Positions 8,090 to 17,637 are shown, numbered from the stretch's first letter. The stretch is 64,000 nt of DNA from Microbacterium cremeum (GCF_015277855.1 NZ_CP063812.1:496001-560000); one strand, 5' to 3'. Made by a program: numbers and translations. Notes: a model not told the origin generated them from the sequence alone.

Positions 8090-9124
8090 TCAGCCGCGCG
8101 GCGGGGTGGACCCTCGCACGACGACCTCGAGCTTCAGCGGCGGCGCCGCAGAGTCCCACTCCGGGTCGGTCGCGGCGTGCAGCGCGCGGTAGCCGAGATC
8201 CTCGAGGGGCACTCGCACCGTCGTGAGGCCGGGACGGATGTCGCGACCCGTGGCGATGTCGTCGAACCCGGCGACCGCGACATCGGCGCCGACCTGGCGT
8301 CCGGCATCCCGTACGGCCGACATGGCCCCGATCGCGACGACGTCGCTGATGCCGAAGATCAGCGTGCCGGGCGCGACGTCGCCCGCGAGCAGCTCCCGCG
8401 CCGCGTCGTAGCCGGCGTCGCGCGTGAACCCGGCGCGACGCACCTCGCGCACCACTCCGCCCCCGCCCGCGAAGCCCTCCGTGAACCCGGCGAGGCGGTC
8501 ATCCGACGTACGGATTCCCTGGGATGCCGCGAGCACGACCGCGTCGCGGTACCCGAGCGCGGCGAGCTCGGCGCCGAGGGCCGCAGCGGCCCAGCGGTTG
8601 TCGACGGCGACCGAACGAGCCGGCCCGCCCCCGGGCCCGACGACCACGACGCGACCGCCCATCGACGAGAAGGCGTCGAGCTCGCTCTGCAGGCCCACCG
8701 CATCGGGACCGTCGACGCGCGACGCCGCGAGGATGAGTCCGCGAGGCCGCTGCCCGCGCAGCGCCCGGACGAGCTTGACCTCTCGCTGCGGGTCGCGCTC
8801 GGTGATGGCGATGGTCACGACGAGCCCGGCCTCGTCGGCGCCGCGGGCGACGCCCGAGGCGAGCTGCCCGAAGTAGGGGTCTGCGATGTCGGCGACCAGC
8901 AGAGCGACGATGGCGGACGTGCCCCGCGCCGTGGCCTGCGCCGAGAGGTTCGCCGTGTAGCCGAGCCGCTCCGCGGCGGCCTCGACGCGCTCGCGGTAGC
9001 TGTCGGCCACCTTGCGCGTCGAGCCGTTCAGGACGCGCGACGCGGTCGCGAGCGAGACGCCCGCCTCGCGGGCGACGTCGTGAAGGGTGGCTGCGCCGCG
9101 GGGCGGCGCGGAGATGTCGCTCAC
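8090..9124 (-). CDS. LacI family transcriptional regulator
   Basis: A 344-residue LacI/GalR protein. The helix-turn-helix is ATLHDVAREAGVSLATASRVL, followed by a hinge and a sugar-binding domain with the usual GFDDIATGRDIRPGLTTVRVPL ending split over the last third. The GTG start at 9124 begins shortly before the helix-turn-helix and lies 7 bases after TAGAAT, a good -10 box, with no Shine-Dalgarno: a leaderless message is likely. An operator-like palindrome lies at 9168-9181. It follows the permease gene of the neighbouring importer operon on the same strand, but with its own promoter; its target is not evident. Confidence 0.9.
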   Translation of the reverse strand: MSDISAPPRGAATLHDVAREAGVSLATASRVLNGSTRKVADSYRERVEAAAERLGYTANLSAQATARGTSAIVALLVADIADPYFGQLASGVARGADEAGLVVTIAITERDPQREVKLVRALRGQRPRGLILAASRVDGPDAVGLQSELDAFSSMGGRVVVVGPGGGPARSVAVDNRWAAAALGAELAALGYRDAVVLAASQGIRTSDDRLAGFTEGFAGGGGVVREVRRAGFTRDAGYDAARELLAGDVAPGTLIFGISDVVAIGAMSAVRDAGRQVGADVAVAGFDDIATGRDIRPGLTTVRVPLEDLGYRALHAATDPEWDSAAPPLKLEVVVRGSTPPRG

Positions 9125-9131
9125 AGGGCAG

Positions 9132-9137
9132 ATTCTA
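9132..9137 (-). promoter_or_regulatory. -10 box for a leaderless lacI-type gene
   Basis: On the minus strand TAGAAT ends 7 bases before the GTG start at 9124. That distance puts the transcription start at or next to the start codon. Confidence 0.5.
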
Positions 9138-9167
9138 GGGCCTGATCTGCGCCGCCCCAGGGAGCAC

Positions 9168-9181
9168 GGCAAGCGATTTCC
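9168..9181 (-). promoter_or_regulatory. LacI-type operator, probably autoregulatory
   Basis: On the minus strand it reads GGAAATCGCTTGCC, one base different from the operator at 27880 (GGAAAGCGCTTGCC). It lies about 30 bases upstream of the -10 box of the LacI gene. Confidence 0.55.
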
Positions 9182-9255
9182 TCCGCCCGCCCCGACGGAC
9201 TGCACGGGGCAGGGCAGCCGCGCCGGCGCGCAGAGCAGCCGCGCCGGCGCGGGCG

Positions 9256-10185
9256 TCAGCCCTTCAGCCCTGTCTGCGCGAGCCCTTCGACGAACTGCTT
9301 CTGCGCGAAGACGAACACGATGAGCACGGGAAGCGCGGTCATGGTGGAGGCGGCCATCTGCACGTTCCACATCTCGCCGCCGTACGCGTCGGTGTAGCGC
9401 GTCAGCGCCTGCGGCAGCGTGAACAGCTCGGGCGACAGGAGGTAGACGGTCGGCTCGAGGTACAGGTTCCACACGTGGAGGAAGGTGAAGATCGCGACCG
9501 CCGCGAGCGCGGTGCGCGACAGCGGGAGGGCGATGCGCCACCAGATCGCCCAGCGCCCGAGCCCGTCCAGACGCGCGGCCTCCTCGAGCTCCACCGGCAG
9601 CGTGAGGAAGAACTGCCGCATGATGAAGGTCGCCAGCACGCTCGGGGCGCCGAACGTCGTCACCAGCAGCAGTGGCCAGTGGGTGTTCACCAGGCCCCAC
9701 GAGTTGAACATCTGGAACAGCGGCACGATCGTGACCTCGCTGGGGATCAGCAGCCCCACGAGGACGACCATGAACAGCAGGTTCTGCCCGGGGAACCGGA
9801 TGCGCGCGAAGGCGTAGCCGGCCATCGCCGAGATGAGCATGGTGCCGAGGGTCACGAACACGGCGATGTAGACGCTGTTGAAGTACTGCCGCGCGAACGG
9901 CTGGATGGTGAACGCGTCGACGTAGGCCTGGAGGGTCGGGTCGGCGGGCCACAACGAGGGCGGGAACGCGAAGATCTCGTTGACGGGCTTCAGCGACGAC
10001 GTGATCATCCACCACGTCGGGAAGACGAAGGGGATCGCGATGACGCTGAGCGCCCCGTAGAAGATCACCTTCTTCCACGCCGGCGAGAGGCGGCGCGGCG
10101 CGCGTGAGGGGTGGTCGGCGATCTCGTCCAGGTTGGGAATGAGGGATGCCGCGGGCTCGGCCGTCGCAGCGACGTCAGTTCTCAT
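9256..10185 (-). CDS. Carbohydrate ABC transporter permease (MalG type)
   Basis: A 309-residue inner component with six predicted membrane helices. It has the EAA loop EEAARLDGLGRWAIWWRIALP, which docks the ATPase, and the family ending QKQFVEGLAQTGLKG. It pairs with the upstream permease, whose coding end it overlaps by 11 bases. It should import the sugar captured by the lipoprotein at 11147. No ATPase gene is nearby; actinobacterial importers of this class commonly use a shared MsiK-like ATPase encoded elsewhere. Confidence 0.9.
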   Translation of the reverse strand: MRTDVAATAEPAASLIPNLDEIADHPSRAPRRLSPAWKKVIFYGALSVIAIPFVFPTWWMITSSLKPVNEIFAFPPSLWPADPTLQAYVDAFTIQPFARQYFNSVYIAVFVTLGTMLISAMAGYAFARIRFPGQNLLFMVVLVGLLIPSEVTIVPLFQMFNSWGLVNTHWPLLLVTTFGAPSVLATFIMRQFFLTLPVELEEAARLDGLGRWAIWWRIALPLSRTALAAVAIFTFLHVWNLYLEPTVYLLSPELFTLPQALTRYTDAYGGEMWNVQMAASTMTALPVLIVFVFAQKQFVEGLAQTGLKG

Positions 10186-11131
10186 AGAAGACCCATCTCT
10201 TGCGCAGCTGCCACTGGGCGATGGTCAGCACGAGGACGATCAGGAACAGCAGGAGCGCGAGGGCGGAGCCGTACCCGAAGTGGTGGAAGTCGAACGCCTG
10301 CTGGACGAGGTAGTAGACCAGCACCGTGGTGGAGATGCCGGGCCCGCCCTGCGTGAGCACCGCGATCTGCGCGTACACCTGCAGCGAGCCGACGATCGTG
10401 ATGATGAGGGTGAGCAGGATGGTCGGCGAGATGAGGGGGAGGACGACCCGGCCGAAGATCTGGCGGTCGTTCGCACCGTCGACCCGTGCCGCCTCCTGCA
10501 GCTCGCGCGGCACGCCCTGGAGGGCGGCGAGGAACAGCACCATGTTGAGGCCGACGTTCTTGAACACCTGGACGACGATGACGCTGAGCATCGCGGTCGG
10601 GCCTTCTCGCAGCCAGTTCGGACCGTCGATGCCGATCATGGCGAGGAGGCCGTTGATGCCGCCGTTGTCTTGCAGCAGGAAGCCCCACACGATCGTCCAG
10701 GCGACGAGCGAGACGACGACCGGTGAGAAGAAGATCGTGCGGAAGGCCGTGATGCCGCGCCAGCGCCGGTTGAGCAGCACGGCCAGCACGAGCGCCAGCG
10801 TGAGGTTGAAGACGACGAGACCCACCGAGAAGACCGCGGTCGCCGTCAGCACCGAGCCCAGCCGCGGATCGGTGAACAGCTTCTCGACGTTGTCGAGTCC
10901 GACGAACGTGAATGTGCCCGCGAGGACGTTCCATTCGTGGAACGAGTAGTAGACGACCAGCACGAGCGGCACGAGCACGAACAGGACGATGCCGGCGAGC
11001 TGCGGAGCGATGAAGAGGTACCCGCTGAGCGCGTCGCGGCGTCGGTAGGTCAACCACGGTCGCCTCGCGGCACGGGGGGCACCCCCGGGCCGCGACGTGC
11101 GGCCCGGGAGTGCGTCCGTTGTGACGGTCAT
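10175..11131 (-). CDS. Carbohydrate ABC transporter permease (MalF type)
   Basis: A 318-residue membrane protein with a basic N-terminal tail, six predicted helices starting at SGYLFIAPQLAGIVLF, and an EAA loop near LQEAARVDGANDRQIFGRVV. It is the partner of the MalG-type permease. It starts 15 bases after the binding-protein gene, with GGAAG upstream of the ATG. The operon order (LacI, FAD enzyme, binding protein, MalF, MalG) indicates one regulated uptake-and-oxidation unit. Confidence 0.9.
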   Translation of the reverse strand: MTVTTDALPGRTSRPGGAPRAARRPWLTYRRRDALSGYLFIAPQLAGIVLFVLVPLVLVVYYSFHEWNVLAGTFTFVGLDNVEKLFTDPRLGSVLTATAVFSVGLVVFNLTLALVLAVLLNRRWRGITAFRTIFFSPVVVSLVAWTIVWGFLLQDNGGINGLLAMIGIDGPNWLREGPTAMLSVIVVQVFKNVGLNMVLFLAALQGVPRELQEAARVDGANDRQIFGRVVLPLISPTILLTLIITIVGSLQVYAQIAVLTQGGPGISTTVLVYYLVQQAFDFHHFGYGSALALLLFLIVLVLTIAQWQLRKRWVFYEN

Positions 11132-11146
11132 GTCTTCCTTCGCCGG

Positions 11147-12430
11147 TTACAGGAGCGGTTCGATCGCCGCGCAGGTACCCTCGAGGACCGCCGGGATGTC
11201 GGCACCCGCCACCCACAGGTCGTCGAGCGACGCACGCACCTGCTGGCCGATCTCGGCCGAGTCGGTGTGGCTCGGGCGCACCTCGCCGTTCTCGATGCCC
11301 GGCACCACCACGGACTCGATCTGCTCCTCGGTCAGCAGCGGGTTCGCGGCGGCGAGCGTCTCGGCGTTCAGCAGCGACGTTCGCGGCGGCGGGAAGTACG
11401 CAGCCAGCTTCTCGGCGTTCTCGGGGTTGGTGAAGAACGCGAGGAACTCGGCAGCCGCCGCGGTGTTCTCGCCCTGGCTCATCACGCCGATGCCGGCCTG
11501 GCCGGTGACGGAGTAGTCGCCGACGGGACCCTCGGGAAGCGGGAGCAGATTCCATGCGAAGCCGCCGTCCGCGAGGAGGTTCGCCCGCGAGATCTGCGTG
11601 ACCGTGAAGGCCGACTCCCCGGCGAAGAAGTCGGCCGTCGTGCCCGGCCCGGGCATCGACTGCGACGTGAAAGCGGCGTCGTGGAGGAACTCGAACGCCT
11701 CGACCATCTCCTCGTCGTCGAACGTGCACGTCGAGCCGTCCTCGCTCCACGGCGCGGCGCCCCACCCGTTCCACACGGTGCTGAGGTAGTCCCAGTTCAG
11801 GTAGTCGAAGTCGCGGATGACGAAGCCGGCCTTGCCGGTGCTGTCGTTCACCGCGGCGCCGATCCGGCTGACGTCCTCCCACGTCCACGCGCCGTCGGCC
11901 TGCAGCTGCGCGGACGTGGGCTGACCCGCGGCGGCGAGCAGGTCGTCGTTGGCGAACACGACGAAGGGCGACGTGCTGAACGGGTAGGCCAGCAGTGCGC
12001 CGTCGCTCTCCCACAGCGCGGTCGCGCTCGGGGCGAGGTCGTCGAAGTCGTAGCCCTCGGTGCCCTCGAGCACCTCGTTCAGCGGGAGCAGTGCGCCGCT
12101 CGAGACGAAGTCGGGCGCCGAGTTCTCGAGGATCCACGCCAGGTCGGGAGCGTTGCCGCCGGCCACCTGGGTGGTCACCGTCGAGGTGTAGTCGTCGAAC
12201 GGGAGCGGGTCGAACGTGATGGACGCGATCTCGGGGTGATCGGCCATGTACTCCTCGGCGATCGAGTCGAAGAGCGCGAGATGGTCTTCATTGGACGTCC
12301 ACACGGTCATGCGCAGATCGATGTCCTCCGCGGGCTCGGCCTCGGGGGCCGGTCCGCCCGCGCAGGCGGTGGCGACGAACGCTGTCGCCGCGAGCAGGGC
12401 GGCGGCGGTCAGCGGCTTTGCTGATCTCAT
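11147..12430 (-). CDS. Extracellular sugar-binding lipoprotein of an ABC importer
   Basis: A 427-residue family 1 solute-binding protein. The N-terminus is a lipoprotein signal with Cys23 in FVATACAGG. The mature part starts with DLRMTVWTSNEDHLALFDSIA and carries the AGGNAPDLAWI motif of these binding proteins. It should sit on the outer membrane face and deliver ligand to the two permeases just downstream. The ATG at 12430 has AGGAG 6 bases upstream and lies 10 bases after the FAD-enzyme stop codon. Ligand unknown. Confidence 0.9.
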   Translation of the reverse strand: MRSAKPLTAAALLAATAFVATACAGGPAPEAEPAEDIDLRMTVWTSNEDHLALFDSIAEEYMADHPEIASITFDPLPFDDYTSTVTTQVAGGNAPDLAWILENSAPDFVSSGALLPLNEVLEGTEGYDFDDLAPSATALWESDGALLAYPFSTSPFVVFANDDLLAAAGQPTSAQLQADGAWTWEDVSRIGAAVNDSTGKAGFVIRDFDYLNWDYLSTVWNGWGAAPWSEDGSTCTFDDEEMVEAFEFLHDAAFTSQSMPGPGTTADFFAGESAFTVTQISRANLLADGGFAWNLLPLPEGPVGDYSVTGQAGIGVMSQGENTAAAAEFLAFFTNPENAEKLAAYFPPPRTSLLNAETLAAANPLLTEEQIESVVVPGIENGEVRPSHTDSAEIGQQVRASLDDLWVAGADIPAVLEGTCAAIEPLL

Positions 12431-12440
12431 CGGGTTTCTC

Positions 12441-14045
12441 CTAGTAGCCGGTGACGTCGGGCCAGTGCAGCTCGACGCCGTTGATGGTGAGCAGGGACTG
12501 GAACTCCTGCAGGAGCGCAGGAGTGTTCCGCACCGCGCGGGGGGTGGTCGTGCGGTGCAGGCTGAAGGCGGCGAGCGACCCGGCGGCCTCGCCGATGTTC
12601 CACTCCACGGGGTGCAGGCGGAACGCGCCGTTGGTGATGTGCGTCGTGCCGGCGTTCTTGCCCGCCGGCAGGAGGTTCTCGAGCCGGCGGGGGATGAGGA
12701 TGCCGAGCGGGACCTCGAATGGAGCGCTCGCGACATCCAGGTAGTTGTCGCCGCCCGTGGACGGGTGCAGGTCGATCCGGTACATCCCGACGCCGACGGA
12801 CTCGGTCGTGGTGAACGGGCGGCCGTGCCCGCGCAGGGCGATCGACAGATCGTGCTCGGTGACGCGGGTCTCGGTGAGCAGGCGGCGCGACTCCCGGATG
12901 TAGGGGGCCATCGCCAGGCCGTCGGGGCCGTCGGTGACGTCGCCGCGCAGCCGGAGTCCGGGGAACCCGGTGCCGCCGTCCGGGCGCGGGGCCTCCGTCT
13001 GCAGCCAGTACAGCATCGACAGCGATTGCTGCCGCGCCTGCTGCTTGTGATGCTCCGCCTCTTCGGGTGTGACGTCGACGAGCGTGCCGCCCAGGTAGTC
13101 GATCATCGGCCAGTTGACGAGCACGAGGTCGCTGGGGAAGGCGCCGGGGGTGAAGTTGTCGCGCGCGAGGATGCGGCGGAATGTCCAGAGCTCGCGGTCT
13201 CCGGGGTCCTTGCCCTGGTCGGCGACGGCCGACGGCCGGGGCCCGTGCGGCGTGAACGTGCGGGTGAGACTGGCAAGGGTGCGCGGGTCGGGCCCGGTGA
13301 GCGAGAGCATCGGCGCACCCCAGTACGGCGGCTGCTGGCGGCGCCACGTGTCGTAGTCGGCGGGCCGGTCGATGGTGTGGTCGCCGTCGACGTGGTCGAC
13401 GACGAAGCACCAGCTGAACGCCTGCTGGTTCGCGGGCTGCGCCTGCTCGGGCGCGCTCGGCTCGCCCGTGTCGGAGCGTCCCTCGAATCCGGTGGCGTAC
13501 TCGGCTCCGGCGAGCGGCAGCAGGTCGCCGAGCTCGGTCGCGTCGATGACGTAGTCGGCCGCGACCACCACGTCGGTGCCGTCGGTCAGGTGGTGCAGCG
13601 TCACCGCGCGGACGTGGTCGCCGTCGACGTCGACGGCGGTGGGCACGGCGGGCTGGATGAGGGTGAGGGCGCCGCTGGCCAGGTGGGGAGCCAGCATCGC
13701 CGAAATGACCGCGACGCCCGCGCGAGGCTCCGCGCACAGCCGGCTGACCATGCCGTTGCCCGGGTTGAGGGTGGGATCGGCCAGTGCCGCGGCGGTCAGC
13801 GGGTACCACCGGCGGTAGTGATCGCGGATGCCCTCGCGCAGGCGCCGGTACCGTGCGGTGGCGCCGAACTGCTCGATCCAGCTGTGCTCGTCCATGGGGA
13901 CGGCCTGACTGGTGAGCTGTCCGCCCAGCCAGCGGTACTCCTCGCTCAACACCACGCGGCGACCCGCTTCGAGGGCGGCGAGCGCGGCGGCCACGCCGCC
14001 GAGGCCGCCTCCCACGACGAGGATGTCGGTGCGCAGTTCGGTCAT
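12441..14045 (-). CDS. FAD-dependent oxidoreductase (FAD_oxidored family)
   Basis: A 534-residue flavoprotein with the N-terminal dinucleotide motif VVGGGLGGVAAALAAL (10-25), GGQLTSQAVPMDE near the flavin, an internal DATELGDLL, and a C-terminal FAD-contact segment LLPAGKNAGTTHITNGAFRL. This PF12831-type family is common in carbohydrate loci, but its sugar reactions are little studied. It is encoded between a LacI regulator (4-base ATGA overlap) and a binding-protein gene, so it probably oxidises the imported compound. A smaller relative lies at 58678 in a similar operon. Confidence 0.85.
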   Translation of the reverse strand: MTELRTDILVVGGGLGGVAAALAALEAGRRVVLSEEYRWLGGQLTSQAVPMDEHSWIEQFGATARYRRLREGIRDHYRRWYPLTAAALADPTLNPGNGMVSRLCAEPRAGVAVISAMLAPHLASGALTLIQPAVPTAVDVDGDHVRAVTLHHLTDGTDVVVAADYVIDATELGDLLPLAGAEYATGFEGRSDTGEPSAPEQAQPANQQAFSWCFVVDHVDGDHTIDRPADYDTWRRQQPPYWGAPMLSLTGPDPRTLASLTRTFTPHGPRPSAVADQGKDPGDRELWTFRRILARDNFTPGAFPSDLVLVNWPMIDYLGGTLVDVTPEEAEHHKQQARQQSLSMLYWLQTEAPRPDGGTGFPGLRLRGDVTDGPDGLAMAPYIRESRRLLTETRVTEHDLSIALRGHGRPFTTTESVGVGMYRIDLHPSTGGDNYLDVASAPFEVPLGILIPRRLENLLPAGKNAGTTHITNGAFRLHPVEWNIGEAAGSLAAFSLHRTTTPRAVRNTPALLQEFQSLLTINGVELHWPDVTGY

Positions 14046-15118
14046 CGGGTGTTCTCCTGGGTGGTGCGGGGGCGGGCGAGGGTGGCGCCGTCGTGGACGG
14101 CGCAGTCGAGGGTGAGGCGAAGGTCGGCCGGCGGCACCTCGGCCGCGGGGTCGAGGATCCGCGAGAGCAGCGCCAGCGCCTCCGAGCCCAGCTGAGTGCG
14201 GGGCGGGCTCAAGCGTGTGAAGTCCGGATCGCTGTCGGTGGACCGGGACGGGTCGGCGAGGGCGACGACCGACAGATCGCCGGGGATCGAGACGCCGGCG
14301 CGAGCCATGTGCGGCAGCATCCCGATGGCGTACGTCGGGTTCTCGACGAAGAGCACGGTCGCGCCGGAGTCGCGCACGCGTTCCCAGTCGCCCGCGGGAG
14401 CGTCGCCGTCGCTCGCGATGAAGGCGGTCACCGCGTCGGCGTCGACCCCGCGGCGCGCGAGCTCCTCGCGGAAGCCGCGCTGACGGTCGAGCACGGACTC
14501 GCCGGTGCTGTCGGGATGCACGTACGCGAAGCGGCGGTGGCCGAGATCCCACGCCCGCGCGACGAGCGCGGCGGTGCCGGTGACGTAGTCGGCCGCGACG
14601 TACGGGACGCCGGTCGCCTCGCGGCGGCCGATGGCGACGAAGGGGAACCCGCTCTCGACCAGTCGCTCGAGCTCGCCGGTGTCCATCTCGCGCCCGAGCA
14701 GGAGGCATCCGTCGGCCAGGCGCAGCCGGTTGTTCTCGTGGAAGAGCCGGCGTCGCGTGCCTTCGACCGGGGCGCTCGTGAACAGCAGCAGGTCGCACCC
14801 CAGCCCTTCGGCCTCGGACTCGATGCCGGTGAGGAGGGCGGCGTAGAAGTCGAGGCTCGCGCTCGGGAACGCCGGCTCGTAGGTGAAGACGCCGATGATC
14901 TTGTTGCCGACGCCGGCCAGCCGCCGAGCGGCCGGGTCGGGCACGTACGTCGTGCTGTTGATGACGTCGAGCACGCGCTTGCGCGTCTCTTCGGGAATGC
15001 GGCTGGACGCGTCCGCCTTGCCGTTCAAGACGAGCGAGACGGTCGCCTGGCTCACGCCGGCGAGCTCGGCGATGCGGCGCTGGGTGATCCGGCCCTGCGT
15101 GCTCGGGGGTGTCGTCAT
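14042..15118 (-). CDS. LacI family transcriptional regulator
   Basis: A 358-residue LacI/GalR protein with the helix-turn-helix ITQRRIAELAGVSQATVSLVL and a sensor domain containing GVFTYEP and DLSVVALADPS. It is the first gene of its own operon, ahead of the FAD enzyme. The divergent region upstream holds two TAATGCGCATTA-type palindromes 32 bp apart, which differ from the GGAAAGCGCTT-type operators elsewhere, so this regulator probably recognises a distinct site and controls both directions. Confidence 0.9.
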   Translation of the reverse strand: MTTPPSTQGRITQRRIAELAGVSQATVSLVLNGKADASSRIPEETRKRVLDVINSTTYVPDPAARRLAGVGNKIIGVFTYEPAFPSASLDFYAALLTGIESEAEGLGCDLLLFTSAPVEGTRRRLFHENNRLRLADGCLLLGREMDTGELERLVESGFPFVAIGRREATGVPYVAADYVTGTAALVARAWDLGHRRFAYVHPDSTGESVLDRQRGFREELARRGVDADAVTAFIASDGDAPAGDWERVRDSGATVLFVENPTYAIGMLPHMARAGVSIPGDLSVVALADPSRSTDSDPDFTRLSPPRTQLGSEALALLSRILDPAAEVPPADLRLTLDCAVHDGATLARPRTTQENTR

Positions 15119-15198
15119 CGGTCTTCCTCTGGTGAGACGGCGTCGTCGCCGTGCGCCCTGCCGGTTCGGTCGAGATCGTGGTTGCCTCTAGCCGAACT

Positions 15199-15218
15199 CT
15201 GGTTATGCGCATTAGCAT
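15199..15218. promoter_or_regulatory. Operator 1 of the divergent FAD-importer/beta-propeller region
   Basis: CTGGTTATGCGCATTAGCAT has a perfect ATGCGCAT core and near-symmetric flanks. On the minus strand TATGCT (15214-15219) within it could serve as the -10 box of the LacI-led operon, so binding would block transcription. Confidence 0.65.
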
Positions 15219-15230
15219 AGCGGTTCGTGG

Positions 15231-15250
15231 CTGGTAATGCGCATTAGCAG
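15231..15250. promoter_or_regulatory. Operator 2 of the divergent FAD-importer/beta-propeller region
   Basis: CTGGTAATGCGCATTAGCAG matches its own reverse complement at 18 of 20 positions. Its centre is 32 bp (three helical turns) from operator 1, so two dimers would bind the same DNA face. It lies upstream of TATACG (15263-15268), a possible -10 for the plus-strand gene. Confidence 0.7.
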
Positions 15251-15333
15251 ATGCCGCCCGAGTATACGCACAGACCGCGCAGGTGTGTCAAACGATCATC
15301 GGAAGCCGCGGAATCCCATCAAAGGAGATACGG

Positions 15334-17637
15334 ATGAGAACCACAGCGAGACGGCGCACACGCGCCATCGCCTCGCTCGGGACGGCGCTGGCCGTGCTGG
15401 TCGCGGGGGTGCTGATCGCGCCCTCCGCGCACGCGGCGCCGATCGCGGCCGCGGCAGCCCCGGCCCCCGAGGGCTGGCCCGAGTTCGGCTACCAGGGCGT
15501 CATCACCGACAAGTCGAAGATGATCTACAACCCCACGAACGAGTACATCTTCCCGAGCGTCTTCCACGCCGGCGCCCATCTCGACGATCCGCTCGGCGAG
15601 TGGTACCTGTACACGGCGCCGCACGACTCACCGGCGGGAATCGTCCTGATGTACTCCGACAGCCTCGAGGGGCCGTGGATCGAGTACGAGGCGAACCCGA
15701 TCATCGCGAGCGCCTGGCCGCCGCACTACAACGTCAGCCACACCTCGAGCCCGGACGCGATCTGGAACGACGAGGCCGGGAAGATGTTCATGTACTTCCA
15801 CGGCGAGAACTCGGTCACCCGCTACGCGACCTCCGATGACGGCATCCACTTCGAGTACGGCGCCATCGTCGTCTCGAACGCGATGGGCGGCCCGAACGTC
15901 ACCGAGACCAGCTACGCGCGCGTCTTCCGGCACCCCGACGCCGAGTCGGGCTTCGCCTACGGCATGTTCTACATGGGCAACGAGCGCGACAACATCCGCC
16001 GCATCCGCCTCGCGGAGTCGGTCGACGGGATCACCTGGACGGTCGACCCCGCCTACGTCGTCGTACCGGGCCCCGAGGAGGGGCAGAACGTCTCGGCCGC
16101 CGACCTGTGGGAATGGAACGGCCAGTTGTACGTGATCTATCACGCCTCCAGCGGCAAGAGCTATGCCCGCACCATCGACGAGACCCTGCGTGAGGTGGGA
16201 ACCGAGCCGATCGTGCTCCATCAGTCGAGCGGCCTGGGTGCCGACGTCGGCCGCGTCGCGGCGCCGGAGATCGTGACGCACGAGGGCGAGACGTACCTTT
16301 TCTACGAGTCGGGCGACCGCCTCGGTGCGACGATCGCCTGGGCCAAGGAGGGCGCGGATCCGGTCGTGGAAGTGCCCGGCGGATTCCCCGTCGACCCCGA
16401 GAACCCGGTTTTCGACACGTGCGCGGCGCAGGGCTCCGACGAGTTCGACGGCGCGCTGGGCGACGTCTGGGATCGCGTCGTCCGGGAGGGAGCCGCGCGG
16501 CACACGGTCGCCGACGGCAAGCTCATCGTGCCCACCTACACCGGCGGAGTCGCCGCGGCCCCGCTGCTGCAGCAGGAGCTTCCCGAGGGAGCGTGGCAGC
16601 TCACGGCACCCGTCGAGATCGACCCGACCCAGACGTTCCAGCAGGCCGGTCTGCTGCTCTACGCGACCGACACGCACTACGCCAAGTTCGACCTCGGACG
16701 CGCGACGCCCGGTCGCACCGTCGAGCTCGTATACCACCGCAACGGCTCGAACCGCCAGGACTCGTCGCCGCCCGCCGTCGCCGGAACGACCAAGCTCTGG
16801 CTGCGGCTGACCAGCGACGGGACCCAGATCACGGCATCCGTCTCGTACGACGGCGCGACCTTCACGGGCTTCGGGCGTCCGATCCAGGTGGCGGACGCGG
16901 GCTTCACGCACGTCGGCCCGTACGCGTTCCGCGGCTCGACCGCCGCGGCCGAGATCACCGGCAGCTTCGACTGGTTCCGCTGGTCGCCCACGACCGAGGA
17001 GTACGAGGAGTGCCTCGCCGGCTCGCAGGAGCAACCGCTCCCGCCCGACGCCGAGACGGCCGTGCCGGGGGCGGGCGTGCTCTCGTCGACGAGCGGATGG
17101 GCCTATGGCCTGCACGACGGCGCCTTCGAGCTTCGCTGGAACATGTGGTGGGGAGCCAACGCCGCACGGCTGAAGGTCTACGAGAACGGCCTGCTGATCC
17201 ACACCGCGGATCTGGCTGCCGCCGGGCCGAAGGCCCAGGTGGTGACGGTGCCGGTCGCGGGGCGCGTCAACGGCGACTACGTGTACACGGCCGAGGCGGT
17301 CAATTCACAGGGCGTGAGCAGTCCCGCTCCGCTCACCGTGACGGTGACGGATGCCGCACCCGGCGTGCCGCGACTGTCGACGTCCAACCGTGACGGCGAC
17401 GGCGACTACGCGATCGCCGCGAACCTTTGGTGGGGCACCAATGCGACCTCGTGGCGGCTCTTCGAGGACGACGTCGAGATCGCGTCGGGCGACCTGGCTG
17501 CGGCCACGCCCGACGCCCAGCGCGTCGAGGTCCCGCTCGAGGGCCGCGCGCGGGGCGAGCATCGCTATGTGATCGAGTTCGAGAACGCGGCCGGCTCGAC
17601 GCGCAGCGCCGTGCTGAGCGTGCTCGTGAAGACCTGA
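15334..17637 (+). CDS. Secreted five-bladed beta-propeller glycosidase-like protein with C-terminal LWWG modules
   Basis: A 767-residue exported protein. Residues 1-34 form a signal peptide ending AHA. Residues about 45-355 repeat blades such as YLYTAPHDSPAGIVLMYSDS, resembling the GH43/GH117 propeller superfamily; the catalytic residues cannot be assigned by eye. Residues about 365-560 look like a DUF1349/concanavalin-type sugar-binding domain. Residues about 585-767 are two Ig-like modules with LWWG or MWWG and (Y/F)E(N/D) signatures, close to those ending the rhamnogalacturonan enzyme at 30674. The ATG at 15334 has AAAGGAG; an upstream in-frame ATG at 15283 lacks one. It is divergent from and probably co-regulated with the FAD-importer operon. 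Confidence 0.75.
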   Translation: MRTTARRRTRAIASLGTALAVLVAGVLIAPSAHAAPIAAAAAPAPEGWPEFGYQGVITDKSKMIYNPTNEYIFPSVFHAGAHLDDPLGEWYLYTAPHDSPAGIVLMYSDSLEGPWIEYEANPIIASAWPPHYNVSHTSSPDAIWNDEAGKMFMYFHGENSVTRYATSDDGIHFEYGAIVVSNAMGGPNVTETSYARVFRHPDAESGFAYGMFYMGNERDNIRRIRLAESVDGITWTVDPAYVVVPGPEEGQNVSAADLWEWNGQLYVIYHASSGKSYARTIDETLREVGTEPIVLHQSSGLGADVGRVAAPEIVTHEGETYLFYESGDRLGATIAWAKEGADPVVEVPGGFPVDPENPVFDTCAAQGSDEFDGALGDVWDRVVREGAARHTVADGKLIVPTYTGGVAAAPLLQQELPEGAWQLTAPVEIDPTQTFQQAGLLLYATDTHYAKFDLGRATPGRTVELVYHRNGSNRQDSSPPAVAGTTKLWLRLTSDGTQITASVSYDGATFTGFGRPIQVADAGFTHVGPYAFRGSTAAAEITGSFDWFRWSPTTEEYEECLAGSQEQPLPPDAETAVPGAGVLSSTSGWAYGLHDGAFELRWNMWWGANAARLKVYENGLLIHTADLAAAGPKAQVVTVPVAGRVNGDYVYTAEAVNSQGVSSPAPLTVTVTDAAPGVPRLSTSNRDGDGDYAIAANLWWGTNATSWRLFEDDVEIASGDLAAATPDAQRVEVPLEGRARGEHRYVIEFENAAGSTRSAVLSVLVKT

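Noticed and set aside
15628..17202. Long minus-strand ORF of 524 codons
   Set aside because: It lies antisense to the secreted beta-propeller gene, has no recognisable motif and shows the typical composition of a shadow frame.
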